Assembly (NCBI RefSeq): GCF_014200175.1
Contig: NZ_JACHBD010000001.1
Span: 682,001-746,000 of the forward strand
Origin: Rhizobium lentis
GTDB lineage: Bacteria > Pseudomonadota > Alphaproteobacteria > Rhizobiales > Rhizobiaceae
Length of the DNA: 64,000 nucleotides
Reading direction: 5' to 3'
Position 1 is the stretch's first letter; each line of letters opens with the position of its first letter. The notes under the pieces are model-generated. The model had not been told where the DNA came from. It searched no databases and saw only the letters and a program-made list of their open reading frames with translations. Positions 1-9,900 of this stretch are shown in pieces. The position numbers and the translations under genes were made by a program.

Positions 1-1026
1 GTCGGCGGCAAGGCAGATGCGCAGCGACGCCACTGCATCCGCCATATGGCGGTCGAGGTTGAGATCCTCGCGGATCGCCCTCAGCATGAAGGCCTGTTCC
101 AGGTCGCAGAGCGCCTGATGACCGGGCTCGCCCGTCATCCTCATATCCTGGTCGGGCCGGATAAACTTGCCGTCAGGGCCGGTTTCGGCCGTGTGCAGAC
201 GGATCACTGATGTCTTGGTGTGGGTGTCGATATCGTCGGACCTGGCGTTCGGATCCATGACGATCGACACGGCGCCCTTCGGTGACATCACGTCTTTCAC
301 GAAGAAGGCTGTCTCCGAAATCATCGGCCCCCAGCCGGCCTCGTACCAGCCGACCGAACCGTCTTCGAATAGCACCTGCAGGTGGCCATAATTATACATG
401 CCAGCGGCGATCTCGTCGGAGAGGCGCAGCCCCATGCCGCGCACCTCGACGGCCCTCGCATCGGTGATTTGGCACATGACGTCGACATAGTGCACGCCGC
501 AATCGACGATCGGCGAGGTCGTGCGCATCAGCGACTTATGCGTCGCCCAGGTTGGGCCGCTGGACTGCTGGTTGAGGTTCATGCGGAAGACGTAAGGCGG
601 GCCGAGTTTGCGCGCCTCTTCGATCAGCTTCATCCAGGACGGGTGATGGCGAAGAATATAGCCGATCACCAGTTTGCGCCCCGCCCTCTTAGCCGCCGCG
701 ACGACCCGCTGGGCATCGGCGACGGTCGTCGCCAGCGGCTTTTCCACGAACACATGACAGCCCGCCTCGAAGGCGGCGACGGCATAATCGGCATGGCTGT
801 CGGAATAGGTGTTTATCGAACACAGGTCCGGCTTCAGTTCGGCAAGCGCCGTCGCGAAGTCGGGATGAATGGTATAGCCCTGGAGCTCGGGCTCCAGCTC
901 CGGCGCCGAGCGGTTGACGAGACCGACGATCTCGAAACCGGGATTGTTATGATAGGCAAGCGCGTGGCTGCGGCCCATGTTGCCGAGGCCGGCAACGAGG
1001 ACTCGGATCGGTTTTTCGTGGCTCAT
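1..1026 (-). CDS. Gfo/Idh/MocA-family NAD(P)-dependent oxidoreductase (partial, C-terminus beyond window)
   Basis: The reading frame is open from an ATG at 1026 to the window edge (342 codons), so the C-terminus is missing. The N-terminus is a Rossmann fold with VAGLGNMGRSH near residues 11-21. The family's FVEKPL signature is at about 93-98 and the catalytic-type DCGVHYVD at about 174-181, where Asp174 and His178 would sit at the sugar carbon. Members oxidise or reduce sugars, inositols or amino sugars with NAD(P). The start overlaps the upstream permease stop as ATGA (1023-1026), which implies translational coupling in a sugar-uptake operon. The substrate cannot be read from sequence; context suggests an imported amino sugar or derivative. 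Confidence 0.88.
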   Translation of the reverse strand, partial: MSHEKPIRVLVAGLGNMGRSHALAYHNNPGFEIVGLVNRSAPELEPELQGYTIHPDFATALAELKPDLCSINTYSDSHADYAVAAFEAGCHVFVEKPLATTVADAQRVVAAAKRAGRKLVIGYILRHHPSWMKLIEEARKLGPPYVFRMNLNQQSSGPTWATHKSLMRTTSPIVDCGVHYVDVMCQITDARAVEVRGMGLRLSDEIAAGMYNYGHLQVLFEDGSVGWYEAGWGPMISETAFFVKDVMSPKGAVSIVMDPNARSDDIDTHTKTSVIRLHTAETGPDGKFIRPDQDMRMTGEPGHQALCDLEQAFMLRAIREDLNLDRHMADAVASLRICLAAD

Positions 1027-1862
1027 TTGACGGCTCCCGACGTGATGCCGCGGATCAGCTGCCGCGAGAAGATGACGTAGAGGATCAGGATCGGCAGGAT
1101 CGCGAGCGACAGCGCCGCCAGCACCGCGTTCCAGTTGGTAACGAACTGGCCGATGAATATCTGCGAACCGAGCGTCACCGTCTTGGTCGCTTCGGCGGGC
1201 GCCAGGATCAGCGGAAACCAGAGATCGTTCCAGATCGGGATCATCGTGAAGACCGCAACCGTTGCCATGGCGGGACGCACCAGCGGCAGCACCAGGCGGA
1301 AGAAGATCGCGTATTCGGATAGTCCGTCGATGCGCCCGGCATTCTTCAGATCGTCAGAAACGGTGCGCATGAACTCCGACAGGATGAAGATCGCCAGCGG
1401 TATGCCCTGCGCGGTATAGACGAGGATCAGCGCGGTCAGCGTGTTGACGAGACCGGCCTCCACCATGCCCTGCAGGATTGCCACAGTGCCGAGACGGATC
1501 GGGATCATGATGCCGATCGCCATGTAGAGCCCGAGCAGCATGTTGCCGCGGAAGCGGTATTCCGAGAGCGCGAAGGCCGCCATGGCGCCGAAGAGCAGCA
1601 CGAGCAGGATCGAGATAATCGTGACGATGAAGCTGTTCTGGAAATAGGTGGCGAAATCGCCCTGTCCCAGCACCGTCTGGTAGCCGACGAGGCTGAAGGT
1701 CGACGGCGTCGGGATCATCAGCGGCTCGCGGAAGATCGAGGCGCGATCCTTGAACGAGTTGACGATGGTCAGGAACACCGGGAACAGCGCGACCAGCGTA
1801 TAGGCGGAAAGCGCGAGATGCACGAGGCCGGTGCGGATGGGAGATGTGCGTGCCTTGGACAT
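1023..1862 (-). CDS. Carbohydrate ABC transporter permease, MalG/UgpE type
   Basis: This 279-residue protein has six hydrophobic segments typical of the inner-membrane subunit of CUT1 sugar importers. The cytoplasmic EAA loop is visible as DGLSEYAIFFRLVLPLVRP at roughly residues 180-198; it docks on the ATPase. The N-terminal segment (VHLALSAYTLVALFPVFL) is the first membrane helix. The gene follows the other permease by 9 bases and overlaps the oxidoreductase by 4. No ATPase lies between the binding protein and the left edge; it may lie beyond the window or be shared with another importer. Confidence 0.93.
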   Translation of the reverse strand: MSKARTSPIRTGLVHLALSAYTLVALFPVFLTIVNSFKDRASIFREPLMIPTPSTFSLVGYQTVLGQGDFATYFQNSFIVTIISILLVLLFGAMAAFALSEYRFRGNMLLGLYMAIGIMIPIRLGTVAILQGMVEAGLVNTLTALILVYTAQGIPLAIFILSEFMRTVSDDLKNAGRIDGLSEYAIFFRLVLPLVRPAMATVAVFTMIPIWNDLWFPLILAPAEATKTVTLGSQIFIGQFVTNWNAVLAALSLAILPILILYVIFSRQLIRGITSGAVK

Positions 1863-1871
1863 GCGCGCTCC

Positions 1872-2819
1872 TCAGAATTGGTAGCGACGCATGCGCCGCT
1901 GGATGACGAAGAGATAAAGCGAGACGCCGGCGAGGATGATGAGGAACATCACGGTCGCAATGGTCGCGCCCATCGAGCGGTCGCCGAGCTGCAGCTGGAA
2001 ACCGAAGAAGGTGCGGTAGAGCAGCGTACCGAGAATATCGGTCGACATGTCGGGGCCGGCGAGCGCCCCCTGCACTGTGTAAACCAGGTCGAAGGCGTTG
2101 AAATTGCCGACGAAAGTGAGGATCGAGATGATGCCGATCGCCGGCAGGATGAGCGGCAGCTTGATCTTCCAGAACTGCGCCCAGCCGGTAATGCCGTCGC
2201 ACTCGGCCGCCTCGATCACCTCTTCGGGGATGCTGAGAAGCGCCGCATAGATCAGCATCATCGGGATGCCGATATATTGCCAGTTGGAGATCAGCGACAC
2301 AGCGATCAGCGCGGATCCGGGCTTGCCGAGCCAGGGTGCGAACAGGAATTTCAACCCGATGAGATCGAGCATCCAGGGCGCCACGCCCCAGATCGGCGAC
2401 AGGATCAGCTTCCAGATGAAGCCGACGATGACGAAGGAAAGCAGCGTCGGCAGGAATATCGCCGTGCGGTAGAAGGCGACGCCGCGCAGCTTCGGCACTG
2501 AAAGCAGGGCTGCGAGCGCGATGCCGATCGGGTTCTGCACGCACATATGGATGGCGAAGAAGATCAGGTTATTGACGAGCGCATTCCAGAAATCATGCGC
2601 CCAGCGCGGATCGCCGAACAGCACCTTGAAATTCGCGAGCCCGACGAAGGCCGGCTGCCCGTCGACCGTATTGTAAAGCGAAAGCCTGAGCGTCTCGATG
2701 AGCGGCAGCACCATGACCGCGGAATAGACGATCACCGCAGGTAGCATGAAGACGAAGATGTGCCAGCGGACCGGGCGCTTGATCGGGGCGATATCGATCG
2801 CCTTTTCGGTTTCGCTCAT
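1872..2819 (-). CDS. Carbohydrate ABC transporter permease, MalF/UgpA type
   Basis: This 315-residue inner-membrane permease has a first helix HIFVFMLPAVIVYSAVMVLP and the EAA loop EAAECDGITGWAQFWKIKLP near residue 210. It pairs with the MalG-type permease just downstream to form the translocation channel of a CUT1 sugar importer. About 210 bases separate it from the upstream binding-protein gene. That spacer holds one of the window's palindromic CTTCTCCCC repeats (about 2958-2980), which may tune mRNA levels between the abundant binding protein and the permeases. Confidence 0.92.
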   Translation of the reverse strand: MSETEKAIDIAPIKRPVRWHIFVFMLPAVIVYSAVMVLPLIETLRLSLYNTVDGQPAFVGLANFKVLFGDPRWAHDFWNALVNNLIFFAIHMCVQNPIGIALAALLSVPKLRGVAFYRTAIFLPTLLSFVIVGFIWKLILSPIWGVAPWMLDLIGLKFLFAPWLGKPGSALIAVSLISNWQYIGIPMMLIYAALLSIPEEVIEAAECDGITGWAQFWKIKLPLILPAIGIISILTFVGNFNAFDLVYTVQGALAGPDMSTDILGTLLYRTFFGFQLQLGDRSMGATIATVMFLIILAGVSLYLFVIQRRMRRYQF

Positions 2820-3028
2820 GGCTTTTGCCTGTCCTTGTCGAATGGCCGCGAGGCGCAGCTGAGATGGAAAATATGCTCCCGCCCTTACCCTCTATCTGCC
2901 TGGAAGAGGGTACGCGCCCTGATGAGATTGGGCTTTGGGAGGTCCCTGAGAGTCTCCTTCTCCCCGCAAGTGGGGAGAAGGTGGCCGGCAGGAAGGACGA
3001 GGGGCTTTAGACGCCACCCCTGATCACA

Positions 3029-4288
3029 TCACTTGGCCGGCTTGTACCAGCTGTCGAGCCCCTTCTGGAGCTTTTCGGCTGCGACCTGCGGCGTATCGGT
3101 GCCGTTGATCACGTTGGCCGATTCGACCCAGGTCTCGTTTTCGAGGTTCGGCGTGCCGCGCGACAGGATCTGGTAGGTCGAACGCACAGTCGACTTGTAC
3201 GGGCCACGCCAGGAGACGAATTCCTGTGCGAGCGGATCCGACATCTTAACCGGATTGGAGTTCAGGCTGAAGAAGCCTGGCAACGCGTTGGCGTAGATAT
3301 CGGCGAACTCGGGCGAAGCAACCCAGCTGAGGAACTTCTTGGCCTCTTCGGAATGCGTGCTCTTCGCGTTCAGCGCGACGCCGATATCCGGATGATCGGA
3401 GATGTAGCCCTGGTCGCCAGCCTTCGGAACCGGTGGCGGGAAGGCGCCCATCTTGAACTGCGCCTGGCTGTTGAACAGGGCAATTTCCCACGAACCGGCC
3501 GGATAGATGGCGGCGCGTCCGAGCGTGAACAAGTTCTGGCTGTCGGAATAGGTCTGGGCTTCGAAACCGTCGCCGAGATACGGCTTCCACTTGGCAAGCT
3601 CTTCATAAGGCTTGACCCATTCCGGATCGGTCAGCTTCTGCTTGCCTTCGATCAGCGCCTTGCGGCCTTCTTCGCCCTTCCAGTAGTTCGGGCCGATGTT
3701 CTGATAGCCCATGGTGGCGGCTTCCCAGAGGTCCTTCGTACCCATGGCGAGCGGGATGTAGGTGCCGTCGGCCTTGATCTTGTCGAGTGCGGCGTAGAAC
3801 TCGTCCTGCGTCTTCGGCACGGAGATGCCGAGCTTGTCGAAGGCATCCTTGTTGTAGATGAAGCCGTGAATGACCGAAGCCATCGGCACGCAGAAGGTGG
3901 ACTTGCCGTCATCTGTCGTCCACGCGGCCTTGGCGACCGGCGAGAAATTCTCCATGCCGGGCAGGCTGGTGATGTCGACGAGCTGCTTCTTGTTGAACAG
4001 TTCGAGCGAAGCATCGAACGGACGGCAGGTGATGATGTCACCTGCAGAGCCGGCATCAAGCTTGGCGTTCAGCGAGGCATTGTATTCGGTCGGCGCGGTC
4101 GGCGAGAAGACGATCTTGATGCCCGGGTTCTTGGCTTCGAAGGCCGGAATGATTTTCTCCTGCCAGATCTGCAGGTCGTCGTTACGCCAGCTTTCGACCG
4201 TCAGCGTAACGTCGGCAGCGTGGACGAGACTTGCCGGCGTCAGCAGGCTGGAGGCAAGCAGCAAGCTTTTCAGAGCAGTGTTTTTCAT
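3029..4288 (-). CDS. Extracellular sugar-binding protein of the ABC importer
   Basis: This is a 419-residue periplasmic protein with a Sec signal peptide (MKNTALKSLLLASSLLTPAS, cleavage likely after VHA at about residue 24). The mature part begins with the SBP_bac_1 pattern DVTLTVESWRNDDLQIWQ, followed by FEAKNPGIKI. A purine-rich GGAGAGGG precedes the ATG. It is the first gene of the minus-strand importer operon and is divergent from a BadF-type kinase and GntR regulator. From memory, a similar order exists in Sinorhizobium (SMc02869-SMc02877 region, amino-sugar catabolism). N-acetylglucosamine or a related sugar is therefore a reasonable but unproven substrate. Confidence 0.92.
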   Translation of the reverse strand: MKNTALKSLLLASSLLTPASLVHAADVTLTVESWRNDDLQIWQEKIIPAFEAKNPGIKIVFSPTAPTEYNASLNAKLDAGSAGDIITCRPFDASLELFNKKQLVDITSLPGMENFSPVAKAAWTTDDGKSTFCVPMASVIHGFIYNKDAFDKLGISVPKTQDEFYAALDKIKADGTYIPLAMGTKDLWEAATMGYQNIGPNYWKGEEGRKALIEGKQKLTDPEWVKPYEELAKWKPYLGDGFEAQTYSDSQNLFTLGRAAIYPAGSWEIALFNSQAQFKMGAFPPPVPKAGDQGYISDHPDIGVALNAKSTHSEEAKKFLSWVASPEFADIYANALPGFFSLNSNPVKMSDPLAQEFVSWRGPYKSTVRSTYQILSRGTPNLENETWVESANVINGTDTPQVAAEKLQKGLDSWYKPAK

Positions 4289-4624
4289 TTCCCTCTCCTG
4301 TTTTTAGCGCCGAAGGCGCCGTTTTCAATCTGAAACAAGCAATTGGCGCGTCTGAGAAAACACCCAATGCCCCTTGGAGGGCCGCCAGCGGCTGCCGGCC
4401 CCGAAAGCTCGATGGACCGAAAGCGGAGCGCCTACGGTCGGACTGCGCACCTTGCAGGGTAGCCTGCGCCGGCGCGGCGAAAGAAATGGACAGCCGATGG
4501 ATCCGTGAATTCGCCGCCCGCATGCAAGCCGGCGGATCATTCCCTGATCATCCTCGAAGCGATTCCGACTTAGCTTTGCTGCCGGTTTTCGCGGGCTTCG
4601 ATTGCTGTTCCCTTTTGTCAAATT

Positions 4625-4642
4625 AATGCCAAAAAAATACCA
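4625..4642 (-). promoter_or_regulatory. Candidate operator in front of the importer operon
   Basis: Read on the minus strand this is TGGTATTTTTTTGGCATT. It matches 17 of 18 bases of the site at 4755-4772 on the opposite strand, so each divergent transcription unit has one copy in the same orientation relative to its own gene. It lies about 340 bases upstream of the binding-protein start. The obvious candidate binder is the linked GntR/UTRA regulator; this is inference. Confidence 0.55.
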
Positions 4643-4754
4643 ATTGTCCAGCCAAATTTAACTTTTCGGCCGCCAAAAACTGCTTAAAAAAATTTACCCT
4701 GCAATATCAACAAGATAAAAAGATGAATTTTTGCCGCCGTCCCCACTTGGTAAA

Positions 4755-4772
4755 TGGTATTTTTTTGGTATT
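4755..4772 (+). promoter_or_regulatory. Candidate operator in front of the kinase-regulator unit
   Basis: The sequence is TGGTATTTTTTTGGTATT, two TGGTAT half-sites in direct repeat with a T spacer. It lies 39 bases upstream of the kinase start, where it would overlap a promoter. The twin site faces the importer operon at 4625-4642. Shared control of both units by the linked GntR regulator is the simplest reading. Confidence 0.55.
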
Positions 4773-4810
4773 GTATGAAAAACCCGAGGGAACGGCGTAT
4801 CGGAGGCCCG

Positions 4811-5695
4811 ATGAAGGAGCTTGCAATCGGCATAGACGGCGGTGGAACGAGCTGCCGGGCAGCGGTCGCAGATAGAGACGGCAACGTCCTTGGCCGCGGT
4901 AAGGCCGGCCCTGCCAACATCCTGTCTGACCTGGAAAACTCTCTGCTCAACATCGTCGAATCCGCCCGGCAGGCGCTCAGCGACTCTGGCCTTGACGCGG
5001 AATCCGTGGCCTCTGTTGTATCAGTCGTCGGCGTCGCGGGCGCAAACGTCATGGATTACGGCCAACGAATCGAAAGAGCCCTGCCCTTTACCGAAGGTCG
5101 TGTCGTCACCGATGCCTTGATCTCCCTGCAGGGCGCGCTCGGCGATGCCGACGGCATCGTCGGCGCTTTCGGCACCGGTTCGGTCTATAGTGCCCGGAGA
5201 GATGGCCGGCTCAAGGGTATCGGCGGCTGGGGCTTCATCGTCGGGGACCAGGCAAGCGGCGCCCGCCTCGGCCGCGATCTCATGGAACGTTCGCTGCTCG
5301 CCCATGACGGAGTTCGCCCGGCATCGCCGATCACCGAAGCGGTCATGACCGAATACGGCAACGACCCGGAGCGGATCGTCGAATTCGCCCATACGGCACG
5401 GCCGAAGGATTTCGCCCGTTACGCGCCCATGGTCTTCAAGCACGCCGCTGAGGGTGATGTGGTTGCGGTCGGCATCGTCAGGGATGCCGCAACGGCGATC
5501 GGCGAAAGCCTCGACGCGCTGCTCTGGCCGGAATGCCCGTCCATCTGCCTGCTCGGCGGCCTTGCGGAAGCCTACGAGCCCTGGCTTTCCGAACGCTACA
5601 AGCCGCTGCTCGCCAGGCCGAAGAACGATGCCCTGCAGGGCGCGGTGGAGCTTGCGGTCAAGCTTCTGAACGATAAGCAGAGAGGTGCGGCATGA
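4811..5695 (+). CDS. BadF/BadG/BcrA/BcrD-type ATPase, probable N-acetylglucosamine-like kinase
   Basis: This is a 294-residue protein of the ASKHA fold. The phosphate-1 loop AIGIDGGGTSCRAAV opens the protein; GAFGTGSVYSA and GGWGFIVGDQASGARLG are the later nucleotide- and sugar-binding loops typical of N-acetylglucosamine kinases in the BadF family. The start at 4811 is chosen because GGAGG lies 4 bases upstream; longer in-frame starts lack a site. It would phosphorylate the imported sugar with ATP in the cytoplasm. The stop overlaps the regulator start (ATGA, 5692-5695), so the two are coupled. Confidence 0.88.
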   Translation: MKELAIGIDGGGTSCRAAVADRDGNVLGRGKAGPANILSDLENSLLNIVESARQALSDSGLDAESVASVVSVVGVAGANVMDYGQRIERALPFTEGRVVTDALISLQGALGDADGIVGAFGTGSVYSARRDGRLKGIGGWGFIVGDQASGARLGRDLMERSLLAHDGVRPASPITEAVMTEYGNDPERIVEFAHTARPKDFARYAPMVFKHAAEGDVVAVGIVRDAATAIGESLDALLWPECPSICLLGGLAEAYEPWLSERYKPLLARPKNDALQGAVELAVKLLNDKQRGAA

Positions 5696-6456
5696 CCGAC
5701 GACCTCGCCACCCTCCTGTCCTTGCAGCGCCTGCAGGCGGCCGGCACCGGCCCGCTCTACGTCAAGCTCCGCCGCACACTTGAAGAAGCCGTGCGCACCG
5801 GCACGCTCGGCCACGGTGATGCGCTTCCGCCGGAACGCGACATCGCCGAATTTGCCGCCGTCAGCCGCGTCACCGTACGCAAGGCGATCGACGAGCTCGT
5901 CGCCGACGGCCTCTTGGTGCGCCGCCATGGCTCCGGGACCTTCGTCGCCAAGCCGGTCTCCAAGGTCGAGCAACGCCTGTCGCAACTCACCTCCTTCACC
6001 GAGGATATGGCGCGCCGCGGCATGAGCTCGCGCTCCGAATGGCTGCACAAGGGCGTCCATACCCCCTCGCCCGACGAGATGATGATCCTCGGGCTCGGCA
6101 CCGACGTGAAGGTTTCGCGTCTCTCCCGCCTGCGCATCGCCGACGACCAGCCGCTGGCGATCGAAAACGCCAGCGTCTCCGGCGAATTCCTGCCGGACCC
6201 CTCCGCCGTCACCAATTCGCTCTACGCCGTACTCGAACGCCTCAACGTCCGTCCGGTACGCGCCGTACAGCGCATTTCGGCGACCAATATGAAAGAAGCC
6301 GACGCCCAGCTTCTCGGCGTCCCCGTCGGCGCCGCCGGCCTGTCGATCGAGCGCATCTCCTATCTCGGCTCCGGCCGCGCCGTCGAATTCACCCGCTCGC
6401 TCTATCGCGGCGATGCTTATGACTTCGTGGCCGAGCTGACCATCGGGGTGAGCTGA
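5692..6456 (+). CDS. GntR-family transcriptional regulator (HutC/UTRA subfamily)
   Basis: This 254-residue protein has an N-terminal winged helix (residues about 22-85; LPPERDIAEFAAVSRVTVRKA is the recognition region) and a UTRA effector domain in the C-terminal two thirds. The latter shows the RLSRLRIADDQPLAIE pattern and a closing VEFTRSLYRGDAYDFVAEL. UTRA regulators bind small sugars or phosphosugars. Overlap with the kinase gene and twin operator-like sites in the divergent promoter region suggest it controls uptake and phosphorylation of the same sugar. Confidence 0.92.
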   Translation: MTDDLATLLSLQRLQAAGTGPLYVKLRRTLEEAVRTGTLGHGDALPPERDIAEFAAVSRVTVRKAIDELVADGLLVRRHGSGTFVAKPVSKVEQRLSQLTSFTEDMARRGMSSRSEWLHKGVHTPSPDEMMILGLGTDVKVSRLSRLRIADDQPLAIENASVSGEFLPDPSAVTNSLYAVLERLNVRPVRAVQRISATNMKEADAQLLGVPVGAAGLSIERISYLGSGRAVEFTRSLYRGDAYDFVAELTIGVS

Positions 6457-6530
6457 CTGCTTGAGCCCATCCAAATTATACGGATAATCCATGTGATCGA
6501 ACGCTGGAAACCTATCAAGCAGAAGCAAAC

Positions 6531-6763
6531 TCAACCGATCCCTTTCCAGACCGCGAGTGCGCCCTCATCGATCGGCTCAAAGAAATCCGGCTTGTCTCCG
6601 ATGACTTGCCCTTTGAGCAAGCCGATTTTGAAAGAGGACCGTACAACCGGAACAAGCTTCACACGGGCTTGCGCCCTTTGGCGATCACCACCTCCTCACC
6701 GGAAAGAGCGGCATCGATCAATTTCAACAGATTGGCCGTTGCGGCAGGGATTGTCACTTGCAT
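6531..6763 (-). pseudogene. Frameshifted Phd/VapB-type antitoxin relic with stub of a PIN-toxin start
   Basis: From an ATG at 6763 the frame reads MQVTIPAATANLLKLIDAAL, then GEEVVIAKGRKPV and a stop at about 6659. Shifting one base there continues RVKLVPV and later FFEPIDEGALAVW to a natural stop at 6531-6533. The composite is a normal prevent-host-death antitoxin of about 78 residues with one base lost. A TTG overlapping the stop then begins SLLLLD, like the first residues of VapC/PIN toxins, before homology ends. The toxin has thus been cut to a stub beside the GntR gene. Both parts are judged from motif shape only. Confidence 0.6.
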
Positions 6764-6870
6764 TGCGGCACCCGTTGCTAGCTTGCCTAAGAATGCCATT
6801 CCATCGTCATTTCCGCTATCGAATTCAAAAAGCCTGACCACGGGAAATTATCGAGCCACATAAAAAGCAT

Positions 6871-6901
6871 GAAGCCGGAAAATGAATCACTTTCCGGCTT
6901 C
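6871..6901 (-). terminator. Probable rho-independent terminator of metH
   Basis: A perfect 11-bp stem, GAAGCCGGAAA with TTTCCGGCTTC, and a 9-base loop sit about 43 bases after the metH stop. On the minus strand the stem is followed by ATGCTTTTTATG, giving a short T run. Confidence 0.7.
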
Positions 6902-6943
6902 AATGTCTCTTGATTCATCACATTAAGAACGGGGAGCGCGTCT

Positions 6944-9900
6944 CTACGCCGCGTCCTCTATCTCCTCATCCGCCTTGCGCGGCACGTAGTTCAGCACCGG
7001 TCCGAGCCAGCGCTCGACTTCGGAAACTTCCATGCCCTTGCGCTTGGCATAGTCTTCCACCTGGTCCCGCTCCACCTTGGCGACGCCGAAATAATAGGAG
7101 TCGGGGTGCCCGATATAGAGACCGGAGACCGAGGAGCCCGGCCACATTGCATAGCTTTCGGTCAGCTTCACGCCCGCGGCGCGTTCCGCATCGAGCAACT
7201 TGAAGAGTGTCTTTTTTTCGGTGTGGTCGGGCTGAGCGGGGTAGCCTGGCGCCGGACGGATGCCGGCATAGGCTTCGCCGATGAGATCCTCGTTGCTGAG
7301 GTGCTCATCCCTGGCATAGCCCCAATATTCGCGCCGCACCTGCTCGTGCATGCGCTCGGCAAAGGCTTCGGCAAAGCGGTCGGCCAGCGCCTTGACGAGG
7401 ATCGAGGAATAGTCGTCGTTCGCCCGTTCGAAACGTTCGGCGATCGCGATCTCCTCGATGCCGGCCGTCACCACGAAGCCGCCGACATAATCCTGCACAC
7501 CGCTTGTGACAGGCGCCACAAAGTCGGAGAGCGCCACATTCGCCCGCCCGTCCCGCTTCGAAAGCTGCTGGCGCAAGGTGTAGAAGGTGGCCAATTCCTT
7601 GCTGCGGCTTTCATCGGTGAACAGGCGGATGTCGTCGCCAACCGCGCCGGCCGGCCAGAAGCCGATGACGGCGCGCGGCCGGAACCACTTCTCGTCGATG
7701 ATCTTCTTCAGCATCGCCTGCGCATCGGCCCAAAGCGCACGCGCCGCCTCGCCCTGCTTCTCGTCTTCGAGGATGGCAGGGAAACGGCCGCGCAGTTCCC
7801 AGGTCTGGAAGAACGGCGTCCAGTCGATGTATTTCGCAAGCTCGGCCAGATCGTAATCCTCGAACACCCGCGTACCGAAGAACTGCGGCCTGGTCGGCTG
7901 GTAGGCCGACCAGTCGATCTTATGGGCATTCTCCCGCGCCCGCGGCAATGGCAGCCGCACCTTCTCGGCTTCGCTGCGCGCATGCGCGGCCGCCACCTTG
8001 GCATATTCGGCTCTTATATCGTCGACATAGCCCTGGCGCGTCTCCGGCGACAGCAGCGCCGAGACGACGCCGACGGCGCGGCTCGCATCGGTGACGTAGA
8101 TCGCCTGTCCTTTGTTGTAGCCGGGGTGAATCTTCACCGCCGTATGCACGCGGCTAGTGGTCGCGCCGCCGATCAGCAGCGGGATCTCGAAACCCTGCCG
8201 CTCCATCTCAGCTGCGACATGCACCATCTCATCGAGCGACGGCGTGATCAGGCCGGAAAGGCCGATGACATCGACCTTCTCGGCGATCGCCGTTTCGAGG
8301 ATCTTCGTCGCCGGCACCATGACGCCGAGATCGACGATCTCGTAATTGTTGCAGGCGAGCACGACACCGACGATGTTCTTGCCGATATCGTGCACGTCGC
8401 CCTTGACCGTCGCCATCAGGATCTTGCCCGCCGACTGCCGCTCTTCGCCGCCGTTGAGACGCTTTTCCTCTTCCATATAGGGCAGCAGCACGGCGACCGC
8501 CTGCTTCATCACGCGCGCTGACTTGACCACCTGCGGCAGGAACATCTTGCCCGAGCCGAAAAGGTCGCCGACGACGTTCATGCCCGCCATCAGCGGCCCT
8601 TCGATAACATGCAGCGGCCGGGCGGCCTGCTGGCGGGCCTCCTCGGTATCGGCTTCGATATATTCGGTGATACCGTTGACCAACGCATGTTCGAGGCGCC
8701 TCTCGACACTCCATTCGCGCCAGGACAGATCCTGGACGCGGCCTTCCCTGGCGCCGGCGCCGCGGAACCGCTCGGCCACTTGGAGCAGCCGCTCGGTGCC
8801 GTCAGGACGGCGGTTTAGCACCACGTCTTCGCAGGCTTCACGCAGTTCGGGATCGATGTTGTCGTAAACCGCCAGCTGGCCGGCATTGACGATGCCCATG
8901 TCCATGCCCGCCTGGATGGCGTGGTAGAGGAAGACGGCATGCATCGCTTCGCGCACCGGCTCGTTGCCGCGGAACGAGAACGAAAGGTTGGAGACGCCGC
9001 CGGAGATATGGACGAGCGGCATGCGCTCGCGGATCGTCCGCGTCGCCTCGATGAAGTCGACGCCGTAATTATTGTGCTCTTCGATGCCGGTCGCGACCGC
9101 AAAGATGTTCGGATCGAAGATGATATCCTCGGGCGGGAAGCCGATCTTTTCGGTCAAAAGCTTATAGGCGCGGGTGCAGATTTCCACCTTGCGCTCATAG
9201 CTGTCGGCCTGCCCCGTCTCGTCGAAGGCCATGACGACGACGGCAGCGCCGTAATTGTGCAGCAACCGCGCCTGGGCGAGGAAATTCTCCTCGCCTTCCT
9301 TCAGCGAGATCGAGTTGACGATCGGCTTGCCCTGCACACGCTTCAGGCCGGATTCGATGATCGAGAATTTCGACGAGTCGATCATGACAGGCACGCGGGC
9401 GATATCGGGCTCGGCGGCGATCAGGTTCAAGAACTCGACCATCGCCTTTTCGGAATCGATCAGGCCCTCGTCCATGTTGATGTCGATCACCTGGGCGCCG
9501 TTCTCGACCTGGTCGCGGGCGACATCGAGCGCTGCCGTGTAATCGGCATTGGTGATCAGCTTGCGGAACTTGGCCGAGCCAGTGACGTTGGTGCGCTCGC
9601 CGACATTGACGAAGGGAATGTCCTTGGTCAGCTCGAAGGGCTCGAGACCCGACAGCGACATGAAGGGGCGGTGCTCGGGGATCGGCCGCGGCTTGTACTT
9701 GGCGACGGTCTCGGCAATCGCTCTTATGTGCTCCGGCGTCGAGCCGCAACAGCCGCCGACGATATTGACCAGGCCTTCGCGGGCGAAGCTGTCGATCTGC
9801 GCCGCCATCAGCTCCGGCGTCTCGTCATACTGGCCGAACTCGTTCGGCAGGCCGGCATTCGGATAAGCGCAGATGAAGGTGTCGGCGACACCCGAAAGCT

